Assembly (NCBI GenBank): GCA_004335635.1
Contig: QAXH01006118.1
Location: 1 to 23,543 of the forward strand
From: Chloromonas sp. AAM2
Lineage: Eukaryota > Chlorophyta > Chlorophyceae > Chlamydomonadales > Chlamydomonadaceae
Direction of reading: 5' to 3'
Length of the DNA: 23,543 nucleotides
Positions 1-10,474 of this stretch are shown piece by piece. Under the pieces are notes generated by a model. It searched no databases. It was not told the DNA's origin and worked only from the letters and a program-made list of their open reading frames with translations. Numbering within the stretch: position 1 is the first letter of the stretch; every line of letters begins with the position of its first letter. A program made the position numbers and the translations under genes.

Positions 1-200
1 TGGCTCAACACGTGGTGTTGTGCCCATCACCTTCTGTTGCCACACAACAGCTGCTGTTGCTGAGAACAAACTTGTTGAAACATCCATTTGCGTGCCAACC
101 GGCTTGCTCCTGTTGCGACCACTCAACACCTCCTGTTGTGCAGGTTCCTGGATGCGCACGCCTCTTGTTGCTCACCCGGCTACCTGTTGTGGCCCACCCT
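1..200. repeat. Degenerate CTGTTG-rich repeat region
   Basis: The hexamer CTGTTG or the variant CTTGTTG recurs about seven times in the first 190 bases, spaced roughly 20-40 bp. It often sits in the context CACCTCCTGTTGTG. The spacing is irregular, so this is a decayed tandem or low-complexity tract rather than a clean array. No coding potential is convincing here: overlapping open frames on both strands owe their length to the biased composition. Confidence 0.4.
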
Positions 201-318
201 TGGCCACAGCTAATGCAGAGGTGGCTGGCTACATGTGCCAGTGGGGGGGGGAGTGACGGCATGCGGAAGCAGCAAGGGCGCCAAGCCTTGTCTGTCTGCG
301 CCTTGACCTCACGCCTTC

Positions 319-400
319 CACACACCGCCACACCACCACACCACCACACCACCACACCACCACACTCCCACACCCCCACACCGCCACACCACCACGCCAC
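319..400. repeat. CACACCAC-type 8-bp microsatellite
   Basis: A C/A-only tract made of the 8-bp unit CACCACAC, cleanest from about 329 to 366. It then degrades into variants containing CACTCC, CACCCC and CACGCC up to about 400. Open frames crossing it on either strand are Pro/His/Thr- or Trp/Gly/Val-rich artefacts of the repeat. Confidence 0.8.
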
Positions 401-502
401 TACGCCACCACTATCAGATCCTGCTTTGCTTGGCTCTTTTTCACTCTGCGCCCTGCTCAGCTTGCTCAGCAGAAAAGGAAACTTTCTCGGTTCACTGCAT
501 CC

Positions 503-926
503 CTACCTGGAAAACTTCCTGTTGGTCTTTTTGTATGGATTGTTACACTTGCGATGCAGTTCGATGCGGTGGTCAGACGGATTCACCAGAATGCCACGGA
601 AGTTTGCTACATTGAGCAGAGCACACATGTTCATGATATGGCTAACGTAACCAGCGACACTGGTAGGCATGGCATCATCGGTTACGTCAGTGAAGTGTGC
701 CTCAACTCCGATCTGGCGCTCATGCCGCATGGACTTTGCCTCAGCCAGCAACGATGTCCACCCCTCAAGGCAAGCAGGTGACACACGCTTACCCATGTAC
801 ATAACAGCTGTGACAATGGACTGGACATGCTGCTGAAATGACTGCGGTGAACGAAAGCGTTCTCTGAGTTTCCATGCAAACTCTTCTGGGTTCTGCATGA
901 CCCGTGCTAGACTGTCGCTTTTGAGA
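503..926 (-). pseudogene. Probable element-derived coding fragment, family uncertain
   Basis: A minus-strand open frame of about 140 codons ends in a stop at 503-505. It can be extended upstream of its first Met (896-898) to a possible splice acceptor (ACAACAG) near 927. The translation has normal, helix-rich globular composition: a start like SLARVMQNPEEFAWKLRERF, then SPQSFQQHVQSIVTAVMYMG, then a segment with conserved-looking Trp and Leu residues. This layout (a residue-selection start, a helix, then a row of hydrophobic helices) resembles the SAM-like core-binding domain of tyrosine recombinases in algal mobile elements and giant-virus insertions. That is only a resemblance judged by eye. 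No catalytic domain follows, and no convincing partner exons are seen on either side, so it is probably a fragment. It could instead be one exon of a gene extending beyond the window. Confidence 0.35.
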
Positions 927-1771
927 AACTGTTGTCAGCCGTGCAAGCAGTAACTCTCCTGAGGTGTTTTTGTACTTACACTCTGTTTCCACCCCCGCAA
1001 GTACATAAGCATCGGTCATCTCGCAGATTTGTGCAGACATGTGCTTGCGTTGTCTGTGTACTATCTACTCTATACAATCTACACGGCCTTAAGACAAAAA
1101 CGCTCCCGTACATATCTGCTGTATACCACTCTTCGTATACCTCTTCGTTACCTGTTACCAGGTGTTTCGATACCTGTTGCCATCAACCAAGGCAGACCAA
1201 CTAAATGCATCCTCTCCGTGTGGCATACAACAGCAGCTGCAGTTCTGTCCAGAAATCAATAAGTGTGATTGACGTAGCCACAGGCCCTGACGTACACAGG
1301 CCCGGGTTTGAGGAAGACCAAAGATGAGGAGGTATCCCTGACCAAGCAGACGACAGGCAAGGGTACGAACGCGTCAACTCCTCTGAGATGGGTGTCCAGA
1401 GGTGCACTGAATCACTTGCACTGTCCAAGTTGGCAACTGCACACACAATGTGTATGTGAGGAGCTTGCAACTTCTTGCTCCTTGGATTATGCAGCATTGC
1501 TTGCTGTGCCGATCTCCGATGCTGCGTTTATGCCGATCTGGAGGCCTTGGCGAACTTTTTAGTCAGTTCCTGCACCAAGCATGAGACATGACAGTGTTGT
1601 GGCAAAGAGCATATGCCATGATCTCCTTTCACCGCAGTACACCTGGCACAGTTGCCAGCAAGCTTGCAACTGGCTGGGAGGTCCACTGTGCTCACAAGCG
1701 CCTTGCTTAGAACTGCCTTGGTCGACAAACATGCATAACCACTGTCTTGCTTGTGTGCCTAGCTGCCAAGC
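927..1771. other. Intergenic, no supported gene
   Basis: No exon chain with matching phases could be assembled on either strand. A minus-strand frame at 1528-1728 has several Cys residues (CKLAGNCARC and following) and might be a relic of the same element as 503-926. It lacks convincing splice partners and is not annotated as a gene. The stretch around 1030-1190 is rich in CTATAC and CTGTTACC-like words. Confidence 0.4.
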
Positions 1772-3730
1772 TCAGTACAACCTTGGACCTGTCTTGGCCT
1801 TCACGCTCACCTTGGCCAGGCTGCGCGACACCTCAGTCTCCACATGCGGCAGGTACTTGAGCGCCTCCTTCTCCGCCCTGAGGCCCTGCTTGTAGTGCAT
1901 CATGGCCTTGACGAGGATGCCTGGCTTGTCCTCGGGCTGCACGCGCTTGGCGCGCATGAGCGTGAGGATGCACAAGGAGAACTGCGTGTCGGCGAGGTTG
2001 ACGAAGTCGGGCTCCGCGGATTCTGCAGCCTTGCTGTACGCTTCGTAAGCCGCGTCCATGTCTTTGTTGCGATGCAGCAGCCCGCCCAGTTGGTGCGCAC
2101 AGTAGGCGATGAGGAACTTCCGCTGTTGCTTGGGGTCCACACCCTCACAGTTGAGCAGCTTGCCGGACTCGTCGTCCTCGGCTAACTTGATGGCCTGCTG
2201 GAAATCCTCGATCAGCTCTGTCCTGCGGCAACACAGGGCATATGGAAATCGCATGTTAGTCCTGCTACAGCTAGCTGACAATAGAAGTATACATCTTGGC
2301 CGCACAGTCCTTTGCAAGCGACGCACATGTGGACGAGATACAATCTGTCTGGCATAATTCAGAATAAGACCTGCAAATGTGAGGGCTAGACGTGCAGTTT
2401 TGCTGTCAGCTGTATGCTGTGCAACACAAAGTTGACAGCATGATCACGCTTGATGCCTCTAGCTAGGCAGCATTGGGCTTTGCAACGCAGATTTGGGCAA
2501 GACACGCCCACCCAGCAAGTGTTTGAGGCTCAGCACGAGGTAAAGCTTGCCTTGCCAGCTGCTTTCACTTGCCTGTTGGCCAGGTGCCCAAAGCGCTGCA
2601 GGAAGTCAGCCCTCAGCTTGTAAACCATTGGGTTGTTGCTCTGCAGCCCCACGCACACATCCAGACGAGTCTTGACCACCCGGTAGTCCTCCTCTAGGTC
2701 CGTGTCCTGGCCGCCGTTAACCGACACAACCGTGTGCAGCAGCACCACTAGGTAGGCCTCTGCAAGCCTGCGCCAGGAGCAGTGCATTTGAGCACCACAG
2801 CTTGAGCACCACAGGTTGTTGCTTATCCAATACCAGTCACAACAGAGTATGCAATAGCAGCTGAGACGCAAGGCAGGGGCCAGGGGCTTGACACCACTCA
2901 ACGCACAATCAGATGTTCTGGATTTGAGTTTAGCCGCCAAGGAAAGACCGTTGTCATGATGCTGGTGATGTCAGTTTCCTTGCCTGGGACTCACATACTC
3001 TCGTACTTGTCTCGATCATCCTTGGGCGGCAAGGTGAAGAAATCGCCGATTTGCTCTAGCTTCCTTTCAAATTGCTGTCTCCACCCGCACCCCAGTTCAT
3101 CGATTTCCACCGCTTTGGCGAAGTAGCTCAGACAATCATAGGGGTCCTTGCTGGAAAGCACCTGTCAGCCATGCATGTGTCACGACATAGGGCCTGTAAG
3201 GACTGCATGCAGCGCCAACGGCACATGCAGTCGCACAGTCGCATCAGGTCACAGCTACAGACACTTTGGCGACAGCCCTGTATGGCACATTTCAGCTTCT
3301 GGGATCCTGGCAAGATGGTGGCCTGCCCATGCGGAAGGTCAGTCTAAGGCCTCACACAATCCAGTCAGGGACCCGACTTGAAATGTGCCAATAGAAGCCT
3401 TGTTGAACACAGTGCAGCAAGCAGCAGGGCTAGGGCTGCTTGACTAGCGACATCACATGCCCAAACATCTGTGACATTAACCTTGTTGAACAAAAGACAG
3501 CATCACATGTTTGAACATGCTTCACTCACCTTCCAACCCTTGCCAAACGTCTTCTGTGCTACTTCAATGCGCTTGCGTGTTGGAGAGGCAGCTGGCAGCT
3601 TCTTGAGCTTCAATACACACAAAGCATGGTGTTTCGAAAGACCTTTGAGATGGGTGTACCGAAGCCATGCGATCACGCTAGCCAGAATTGTTGTAGCCAG
3701 AAGCACGATACCAATAATGACCTCGTTCAT
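1772..3730 (-). CDS. Membrane-anchored TPR-like protein, about 333 aa, 4 exons
   Basis: Exons on the minus strand: 3530-3730, 2999-3161, 2573-2759, 1772-2222 (stop TGA 1772-1774); together 1002 bp. The Met at 3730 opens a strongly hydrophobic stretch (residues about 3-23, MNEVIIGIVLLATTILASVI), followed by a Lys/Arg-rich segment. This predicts an N-terminal signal-anchor with the remainder outside the membrane. The rest is helical. Residues about 220-255 (Y-x2-A-x2-LGGLLHRNKDMDAAYEAYSKA) have the spacing of a tetratricopeptide repeat, and a second degenerate helical pair lies near residues 285-315. The exon 2/3 junction is ambiguous: donor GTATGT with acceptor at 2760 (used here), or donor GTACGA with acceptor at 2768, which changes only a few residues. 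Intron 3 appears to start with GC (see findings). I do not recognise a named family. A scaffold or adaptor role at an organelle or ER membrane is inference. Confidence 0.75.
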
Positions 3731-3802
3731 GGCGCACTGCGCTTGTGTGCAAAGTGGCAGCGATGGCCAAATTTCAAGTGTCGAAGGACTTCGAGGTCAC
3801 GT

Positions 3803-3840
3803 GGAAAAAAAAAGTTTGCCGGTTCTGGGACAGTTTGTGT
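3803..3840 (+). repeat. Solo copy of the TTTGCCAGTTCTGGGACA repeat end
   Basis: An A9 tract is followed by TTTGCCGGTTCTGGGACA (3815-3832), one mismatch from the terminal repeat core of the elements at 4018-4385 and 16789-17036. A weak opposite-strand partner (GGAAAAACTGGCAGT read on the minus strand, about 3960-3976) may mark a shorter, decayed element of about 170 bp lying next to the 4018 element. Confidence 0.6.
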
Positions 3841-4017
3841 GAATTGGTCTGTATTACCGCCAGCAACCATTGGGTGTCAGTAAAACATGTGTATGTGTGC
3901 ATGTGAACCACACACGGGGTGAGCAGCGGGGTGAACATCGCGTGTTGTGGTAGACGGTGCACTGCCAGTTTTTCCAGTCTAGAGAGACATATCCGGCCAG
4001 ATATGATTCGCGCGACC

Positions 4018-4385
4018 TGAAAAAAAAAGAAGTTTGCCAGTTCTGGGACAGTTTTGGGACTGGCGCCGTGGTGAGGCTGTCAGTTGTCTGTGGGACTAGT
4101 TTTTTCAGGAATGTGTTCATACTAAGTTTTTACGATGGCGAAAGTGTGCATAGTGTGGTGTTGGGTTAGCGTCATCTGCGACTGGGATGTGTTGCTGATG
4201 CTGGTATTGGTAGGCGCTGGTGACTGTTAATACTGGGACAGGGACAGTGAGACGTGGTGGTAGATTACCAGAGATTCAGAACGCAATGTCACACAATGAT
4301 ATTTCAATTCCAGTGTAACACATTGACAATTCAATGCTGTAAACCTAGCGTCAAATTGTCCCAGAACTGGCAAACATCTTTTTGC
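4018..4385. mobile_element. MITE-like element, about 370 bp, with A-tract inverted termini
   Basis: The left terminus is an A-tract, then GAAGTTTGCCAGTTCTGGGACA (core 4033-4050). The right terminus, read on the opposite strand, is AAAAAGATG followed by the identical 18-base core (4357-4374) and then ATTT. The internal sequence includes ACTGGGATGTGTTGCTGATG near 4181-4200, closely matched inside the copy at 16789-17036, so the two are one family. No open frame encodes a transposase, so any movement would be in trans. No target-site duplication is obvious. It lies in the space between two minus-strand genes. Confidence 0.7.
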
Positions 4386-4653
4386 TGTGCTATTGTGTTG
4401 TAGAACACGCCTCACAGGGCTGCTGGCTTGAGGTGCAGTATATCATTCCTGTCTATCCAACCAATGAGGCCTGGGCCGTGACCCTGAGGACATTGATGTA
4501 CAGTTTCTGTTTCGACCTCGAGAGTTTGATCGCACACACAACGCCTCGTCCCACGATCCCACTTTGAACATAAGCTGAGCCGCGTGCGCTTCATCACCCT
4601 CACCACAATGATTCTAATGACATGCACCAGCACCGCCTCAGGCGTGACATCTG
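4386..4653. other. Intergenic, 3' flank of the 459-aa gene
   Basis: This short stretch lies between the right end of the inverted-repeat element and the stop codon of the minus-strand gene at 4654. I found no minus-strand TGTAA polyadenylation motif (TTACA on the plus strand) here and no coding signal. Confidence 0.5.
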
Positions 4654-7600
4654 CTAATATGTTACATGCATTACAACATGGCGAGCGATGTCCTGGTGGC
4701 AGCCACTGCTCATGCACGGCCCGGCATCTTCAAGGGGCCGATTCACACAGCTGTCACCCAGAAAGTCTGCCAAGTGTCGTGCTGCGTCTAATGTCTGTCG
4801 GTCAGGTTCCCCTTCCATGCTGGCGTGAGGGCTGGTCAAGGGCAGCAGCTGCTCCCTGCAGGCCAGTCGCCGCAGCAGCAGGGAGGGCGGCCTGGCGCAG
4901 GGAGTGAGGCAGTAGAGCTCCTTTATCACAGAGGATGAGGCGGCCCCTGAGTCTGCCAGCACTGCCCGTGCACTGGCCACCAGCACCTGGCTGCGCTCCT
5001 CCAACACCTGCACTCACGACACAGGGGCCAAGCCAACCAAATGAACCATGCGTCACAATTTGGTCAACACAGCCAAGCAACCGCTGGCTCTGCTGTACGC
5101 GTTCCAACTCATCGCTTGCTTGACTTGATGATGCTACTCGTTGCTTGCCTGTGTACTTGCTTCCTTCAGACTGCATGAAGAGGTCTATTCTGTGAAGTCC
5201 GTTGCTCAGACCATCCAACTGTACCTGCTTGTACCTGTCATTGAACGTGCAGCAAATTGCTCAGATTCATGCTAGCCTCTGAGTGAGCTGCCAGCCGTGG
5301 TACATGGTTCAGCTTGCCTCACCTGACACAGGGCGCTCAAAACCTTCAAGTCATGCGCTTGTGCGGTCATGGCCCCATGTATGGCACAGCCCTCACTGGC
5401 GCCATCCAGAGCACACGGCAGCGGCTGCAGAATGAAGGGCCAACCGTGTACCAGGGCCGGGTTCAGCTGCGATACCTACAGATGGCCACGCATGGCGATT
5501 GTAAGTTCTGTTTCTGCAATATGGCCATGGTGTGTGACTAGCGGCACTGCAGTAGCCATGCGCTGTCCATGCCAGTCATGCATTCTCTAAAGCGCATTGC
5601 CCGAGAGATGCATTGAACGACACCAAACAGACAAAGCATACAGCACTGATGTACAGCAGATAAAACGTGGTTCACCCTTTCCTGAGCAGGCACGTCAAGC
5701 TGAACGGACCTGCATTGCTCGCTCCACACACAGCACCACCTCTGTGGCCTGCCCTGGCGACTGGGGCTGAAGCGGCCGGGCGCCGGCAGGTAAGGACCGA
5801 CTGGTGCCCCGCCCCGTGGGCATAGCAGGTGCTGGAGTGGATGAGCCTAGGAAGGCATGCAAGCAAACATTGAGACTGCTGCAAGCTTCACGTGATATGC
5901 ATACAGTACTTGTGCATGCACTGTATTTAACTGGTGCATCGCACGCAAATCAACGGAGAAAGGTCGTTGAAACGAGAGCCGTCCGGGAACGGGAGTCTGT
6001 GTTACAAGGCTCACACCAACCTGCACGAACACCCAAATACATGGAGATGGCGCACACAAGAGCTGCAACACGCGACAGGAGTGTCCCCTTACATGGTGTT
6101 GGTGGAATGGTGGCAGCGGCTGACCAGCACTGGAACTGCGAGGAGACCGAGCACGTGACAAAGCGAGCAGGTCCCTGCTGGGGGTCAGAGGCAGCGCCGG
6201 TTGCAGGCAGCTGCAGGGTCAGGCGTGTGAGGGGGGCAAAGGGGCGGGCGCCGAGGCCCAGCCCAGCGGGCAGCATGTCTCCCGCCAGCTGGTGCAGCTG
6301 CAGCCACCAGCAGCCCACCATGTGCTCCAGTGCCAGCGGGTCTGCAGGGAGCACAGGCCTGGGCAGTCATTATAACAAAATCAAGTACTGCAGCCAGTAC
6401 ACATGCCATCTGTCATGTACTGACAGAGCAAAGGAGCACAGAATCGGCAAAACTGGCAGCGCCCTGCCCAGGGCAACTGGCAAGCAGGGCCAGGCCGCCC
6501 GCAGCTGCTGCAAATGGACGCATGTGGCTGGATCAACAGCGCCACACCCACGTGCACACCTGGTGTGATATTGTCCATGTGCACGTTTTCAGCGGTTGCC
6601 AGCTCATTTTCAAACTCTGCCAGCGCTCCCATGCGCTGCGCATCCCCCAGCCAGGCGGGGCCGTCCAGACCGGTGGCCAGAGGTGTGTTGAGGGCGGTGA
6701 AGCACACATGAATGCGCGCTCTGGCCGCCACCTGTGCAGGCAGACAGCTTGTGAGCTGAGGCCATAGAAATTCGACTGTGCGGATACCAGTAGTACTCTA
6801 GCCTTCATAGCTCGTGAGAACATGGAATAATGCAAGGCTGGATGTGACGTCTATGAGAGTACAGAAGCCATGCATGCCTGCACGCCCGGCCAGGGCCAAG
6901 TACGGTCAATCATGAGAGCAAAATGGCAGTCCTCAGCAAGAAACATTCTCACAGTTGTCTAAGCCGGATCGCTCAACACTTGAGCCCGCAAATCTGGTTC
7001 AGGCAGATGACCGGACAGTCTCACACCAACCCAAGAACAAGAATAATCCATCCAGAGCCACACTTTTCAATGCGACAAGACTTTAAGGCATGATGAACAC
7101 AATCACGTTAATGCTCCTTACTACCCACCTGCACCACATGCCGGAGGGGGGCGCAGCCAGGGCGGAAGTCCATGCCTAAGACGTGAACGACTCCTTGCTT
7201 GCGTTCCTTGATCATGTGTGTTATCAAGGCGTTGAGCGCAGCACCTGAACAAGCAATGCTGGTGTGCACACGTGTGTACCTACCTTGGGCACAGTAGTTT
7301 GACTGAATTTAACCTTGGACAAGTGTCAAGAACAGGAGAAGGGATGTGGCATTATCCAACAAATGCTTGAAACACACGTCAAGAAGCGTGAAGAACAGGC
7401 GGCCGTATGCAGTATGGTCATAACTTACTCATTTTTGATGTTGTGTACGTGGTAGTGTCTGCTGGGCTGGAAACCTTGGCCAATTGTGTGTGCCACTCAG
7501 ATAGGCTTGCATCGTTGAAGCTAAGTTTTTGCAGCTTGAACAGCATCTGCAAAAGAATTTGCTGCAATCGGCTTCGTGCCTAGCGGCGTTAGATTGCAAA

Positions 7601-7810
7601 TCCACAGCTGTGTTCACGTGAACAGACCTGAAGCCGAACAGCTTCGCCATTCAGCTTGATGCAGCTCAGGCCCAGCTGCCACGCTGAGTCCTGAAGGGCT
7701 GCCATGTTGCCAAAGTTGCCAAGGGCTGGGCGGAGCTGCGATACAACAGAGGCATCCAAGGCATCCAGCAGGATCGCCACTCCCAAGTGCTGAGGTGGGG
7801 CTGAAGCCAT
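4654..7810 (-). CDS. Unknown protein, 459 aa, 8 exons; possible vWA-like N-terminal half
   Basis: Exons (minus): 7628-7810, 7429-7546, 7129-7244, 6560-6731, 6093-6341, 5710-5753, 5323-5466, 4654-5007. All phases agree and total 1380 bp, with consensus donors such as GTAAGT, GTAAGG, GTGGGT and GTGAGG. The start is the first Met, just downstream of a GA tract. The N-terminal half alternates hydrophobic strands with helices: HLGVAILLDALDA (about 8-20), LGLSCIKL (about 47-54), GVVHVLGMDF (about 118-127), ARIHVCFTAL (about 143-152). That pattern fits a Rossmann/vWA-type fold. No clean DxSxS metal site is visible, so a divergent or inactive vWA domain is only a hypothesis. The C-terminal half is helical (VLEERSQVLVASARAV and onward) and Cys/Leu/Pro-rich at the end. 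No signal peptide or membrane segment is seen. I cannot name a family. The exact C-terminus and the tiny exon 6 are the least certain parts. Confidence 0.72.
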
Positions 7811-8101
7811 CGTGGAACTGTGTAATCAGTCCCTCAGTCTCTCTCTCTCTCCCTCTCTCTCTCTCTGATGCTCTCTCTGATTCTGTCTGGCTAACACTAA
7901 CACGAAAGAGCCAGTGCTTCGTATGCTATGCACGTGCCGCACATGTGAGTAGTTGGCCCACATCGGCCAACAATGCGCCTGATGCGTCTTGCGACACAGC
8001 CCAGTCGTCACGCTATCTGTTGAGATGGGGCTGATCCGGAACTTGACGGCGTTCACCATCACCGCGGGAGCTTCTTGCCTTGCCTTCCCGGCTATTTCGA
8101 G
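7811..8101. promoter_or_regulatory. Divergent intergenic region, likely bidirectional promoter
   Basis: These 291 bp separate the start codons of the minus-strand 459-aa gene and the plus-strand small gene, so both 5' regions must lie here. It contains a CT tract (GA on the minus strand) at 7837-7866, about 27 bp upstream of the minus-strand start. That tract is likely in the 5' UTR or core promoter, as GA/CT tracts often are in plants and algae. No TATA-like box is evident. Confidence 0.5.
7837..7866. repeat. (CT)n microsatellite
   Basis: A run of CT dinucleotides interrupted once by CC, followed by GATG and another short CTCTCTCT block. It lies immediately 5' of the minus-strand gene start. 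Confidence 0.9.
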
Positions 8102-8887
8102 ATGGCATCTGGGCACGATGCTGGACAGGTAAGACACTGGTATGGAGTCATTCTGACTTGCAGAGCTTGTTGCACGCTGGGTCCCATCATGTCGCCATGC
8201 TGTTTCCGCTCTGCAGGAAAATAGCCGCTCACGACGAGGCAGTCGCTCGCCAGGCAGTAGAGCAGGTATGCCCAGCATGCCACGTTTGCGCTGACCAGGT
8301 CATGCATGGCACAAACACGCATGGGTGCTCATAGCATGCTCAGGCACTCTGTCCTGGTTGCCTCTAGCACGTTGGGGGGCTCACGCGAGTTGGGGGGCTT
8401 CCCTTCGGTCCGCTGCATTCCTTTCCATGTTCCCTGCTGGGCATTCCGAACCATTTCATGGGACACAACAATGGGTCAGTCGGGTCTGTCCCCTTCATGA
8501 AACAACGCGCCAGGTACATATGCAGACGCCAAGCAAACCTGGGTCCAACTGGCATCCCGTGCCTGGCACCTGCAGGAACCATCCCACCTAACAGGGCAGG
8601 GAAGCCGTGTGGCTGATTGCGTGGGCAAGCTTTTGAGCCTTCGGCTCAACAGAAACTTGGCTCGCCTGCATGCATTCATTCTTGTGATTTGGTGATGGCT
8701 GTGAGAATTCTGCGTCACATCCAAAACTTGAGAATGAAATGGGCGGAAGAGACGCTGTCTGTCCTGTCCTGCCCGCAGGCGCAGCGGGAAGCCCATAAGT
8801 GACGTGGATTTGTTCGAGCTGAGGAAGGCGATGAAGGAGCATCATGCGCATCAGATATTGCCAACATCGCAGTGCTTGCAGCAATAA
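8102..8887 (+). CDS. Small basic protein, 72 aa, 4 exons (tentative)
   Basis: Exons: 8102-8128, 8217-8265, 8480-8513, 8779-8887 (stop TAA); 219 bp with all phases agreeing. Donors are GTAAGA, GTATGC and GTACAT; acceptors are CTGCAG, GGTCAG and CCGCAG. The product begins MASGHDAGQ, continues with an Arg/Ser-rich stretch (ENSRSRRGSRSPGSRA), then a basic linker (FMKQRARRSGKP). It ends with an amphipathic helix (DVDLFELRKAMKEHH) and a Gln-rich tail. The RS stretch resembles those in splicing-related or nuclear proteins, but no domain is recognised. The exon 3 acceptor is weak, with little pyrimidine tract. A TGTAA motif at 9176-9180, 289 bp past the stop, would suit an algal polyadenylation signal. 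The agreement of frames and the divergent promoter argue for a real gene; its small size argues for caution. Confidence 0.42.
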
Positions 8888-10474
8888 AGGCCACAAGACA
8901 AACACAATTTCATGATATAGTAGGAAGAACAGCACTCTGCTCCACAGCACCATTGTTTCTGCCACCATCAAAACAATTCCTTATCTTCAACTGTGGGATT
9001 GGGCTCATGTGTTTCATGGATGGTCGTGTTCAGGTGGTCATTGCTTGGGGCTGTGATGGGCCAACAGCCTGTGCCTGTTTTCGCAAAAACCGTATGGCAA
9101 CTTGATCGGCGTGGGTGTTCCTGTGCATCTGCAATCTGAGCGGCGGCGCTTAGCAATAGTCACGTGCCAACGTACTGTAAGAGTGTCTAGGCCTGGCCCT
9201 CTTGCTTCTGCCTGTGAATGCAGCAACAGCACGGTTGTCAGCGAGGCGCTGATCATGCAACTGAGGCCTTGTCTGGCTTATGTACCACTCATGCAGCGCA
9301 GATAAATTGCTTCAGTTAGTTGGATGACGTAGCATGCAGAGGTAGCCCAGTACATGCCAGGGAGCACTTTGACCACCAGCCTGTCTGACATGCAGATATA
9401 CCTATCACAGAAGCCATGATTGGTGCTGCAAGCTGACTAGCGGCTCCAGTGCAGCTGAGTCAATCAGGCATAACAATGTGTCAAACAGGCACAGGTGGTG
9501 AATGTGTTCATGCACCTTGTCATGCCAACAGTGACGTGCACGTTGTGGAGCTCATGTTGCAGCGCCCGCACTCATGTCACACGTATAGAATTCAAAAACT
9601 TTGGTGTTCAACTGAACTGCTAGTCCAATGTTTGATGCACAAGGTCCTGGTGTCCATTGTATGCCAACATACATAAAGCCCAGGTATGAAAGCCCATCAA
9701 GGGGTGCCGGCCGAGCTCTTGTTGCTACGTCATTCTGTATGGGCTGTCTGAAATTCGTTTACACTTACACCATTGACAGGCTCTATTGCGTACCTAAAAC
9801 GTGTGATACCCAGCAATGCACTCGGTTTTGGTTGTAATAGCGTAATGCCCTAACTGACCAGTTGTGCTTTTGGGGACGTCCTATGAATACTTGTTGGAGG
9901 CGTGGATGAGGTTTAGCAGCCAAGTTGGTTATAGAGCCAGGTGTTTTAGACTGGAGATGCAACCAAAACTGGAGAGGCAACTGGGTCGCACCCAGTGCGA
10001 ATGGCAAGATGGAGGACGATACTTCCTATCATACAATTAGTATGGAAGGAACCTGGTTCATAGCTGGGCACGATGTCTACCCTAATTGTGGTACTCCGTT
10101 GATTCATTCGGCATTGAGTGCTGAACGTAACAGCAACCAGCAAAGAAAAACAATCTGAAGCAACCCCACTGTCAATCCCCGCTGCAACCATTGTCGCCCT
10201 TCAAACAGGTGGCCACACATGCGGCTCTAGTGCCAGACGCAACAACTGTCCAGAACTCGCAAACATTTTTTCCCCCAGCAACAACTGGCTGTGTGTGATT
10301 GGTGTGACTGTGTGATTGTGCTTTACTCAGATGTGGCATAACTCAAGGGGCCATTTGCACAGAGGAGGCCTGAAAAACATCTGCAAAGGCGCCTGAACTG
10401 TTGCACATCCCGATAATTGAGATACAGATTGGGATTGTCCGGGCTCACAGACCTCCACGTCTGTGGCGTTGACC
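8888..10474. other. Intergenic, no supported gene
   Basis: About 1.6 kb between the small gene and the helicase start. It contains the TGTAA motif at 9176-9180 and a decayed repeat end near 10246-10268. I could not build any multi-exon frame on either strand; the open frames present have no recognisable composition. The helicase promoter should lie toward the right end. Confidence 0.45.
10246..10268 (-). repeat. Decayed solo copy of the TTTGCCAGTTCTGGGACA repeat end
   Basis: Read on the minus strand, this is an A-tract followed by TGTTTGCGAGTTCTGGACAG. It matches the terminal core of the inverted-repeat family with one substitution and one deleted G. No inverted partner was identified nearby. 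Confidence 0.5.

Noticed and set aside
12..650. Plus-strand open frame of about 212 codons at the window start
   Set aside because: Length comes from the CTGTTG-rich and CACCACAC repeats; the translation is a Pro/His/Thr/Leu-biased string with no domain.
1528..1728. Minus-strand Cys-containing frame, possible zinc-binding fragment
   Set aside because: Cys/His spacing fits no known finger, and no phase-compatible neighbour exon was found; kept only as a possible relic.
3141..3161. Alternative acceptors for exon 2 of the TPR-like gene at 3147 (AAG) and 3151 (CAG)
   Set aside because: The CTGACAG acceptor before 3161 keeps frame with a standard CAG; the AAG site is in frame but weaker, and the 3151 CAG shifts the frame.
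5804..6568. Plus-strand open frame of about 254 codons
   Set aside because: It lies antisense to exon 5 of the 459-aa minus-strand gene, whose splice phases agree throughout; composition is not protein-like.
8888..10474. Search for 5' helicase exons further upstream
   Set aside because: The Met at 10475 already begins a good organellar presequence in an ACC-ATG context; no upstream exon joined in phase.
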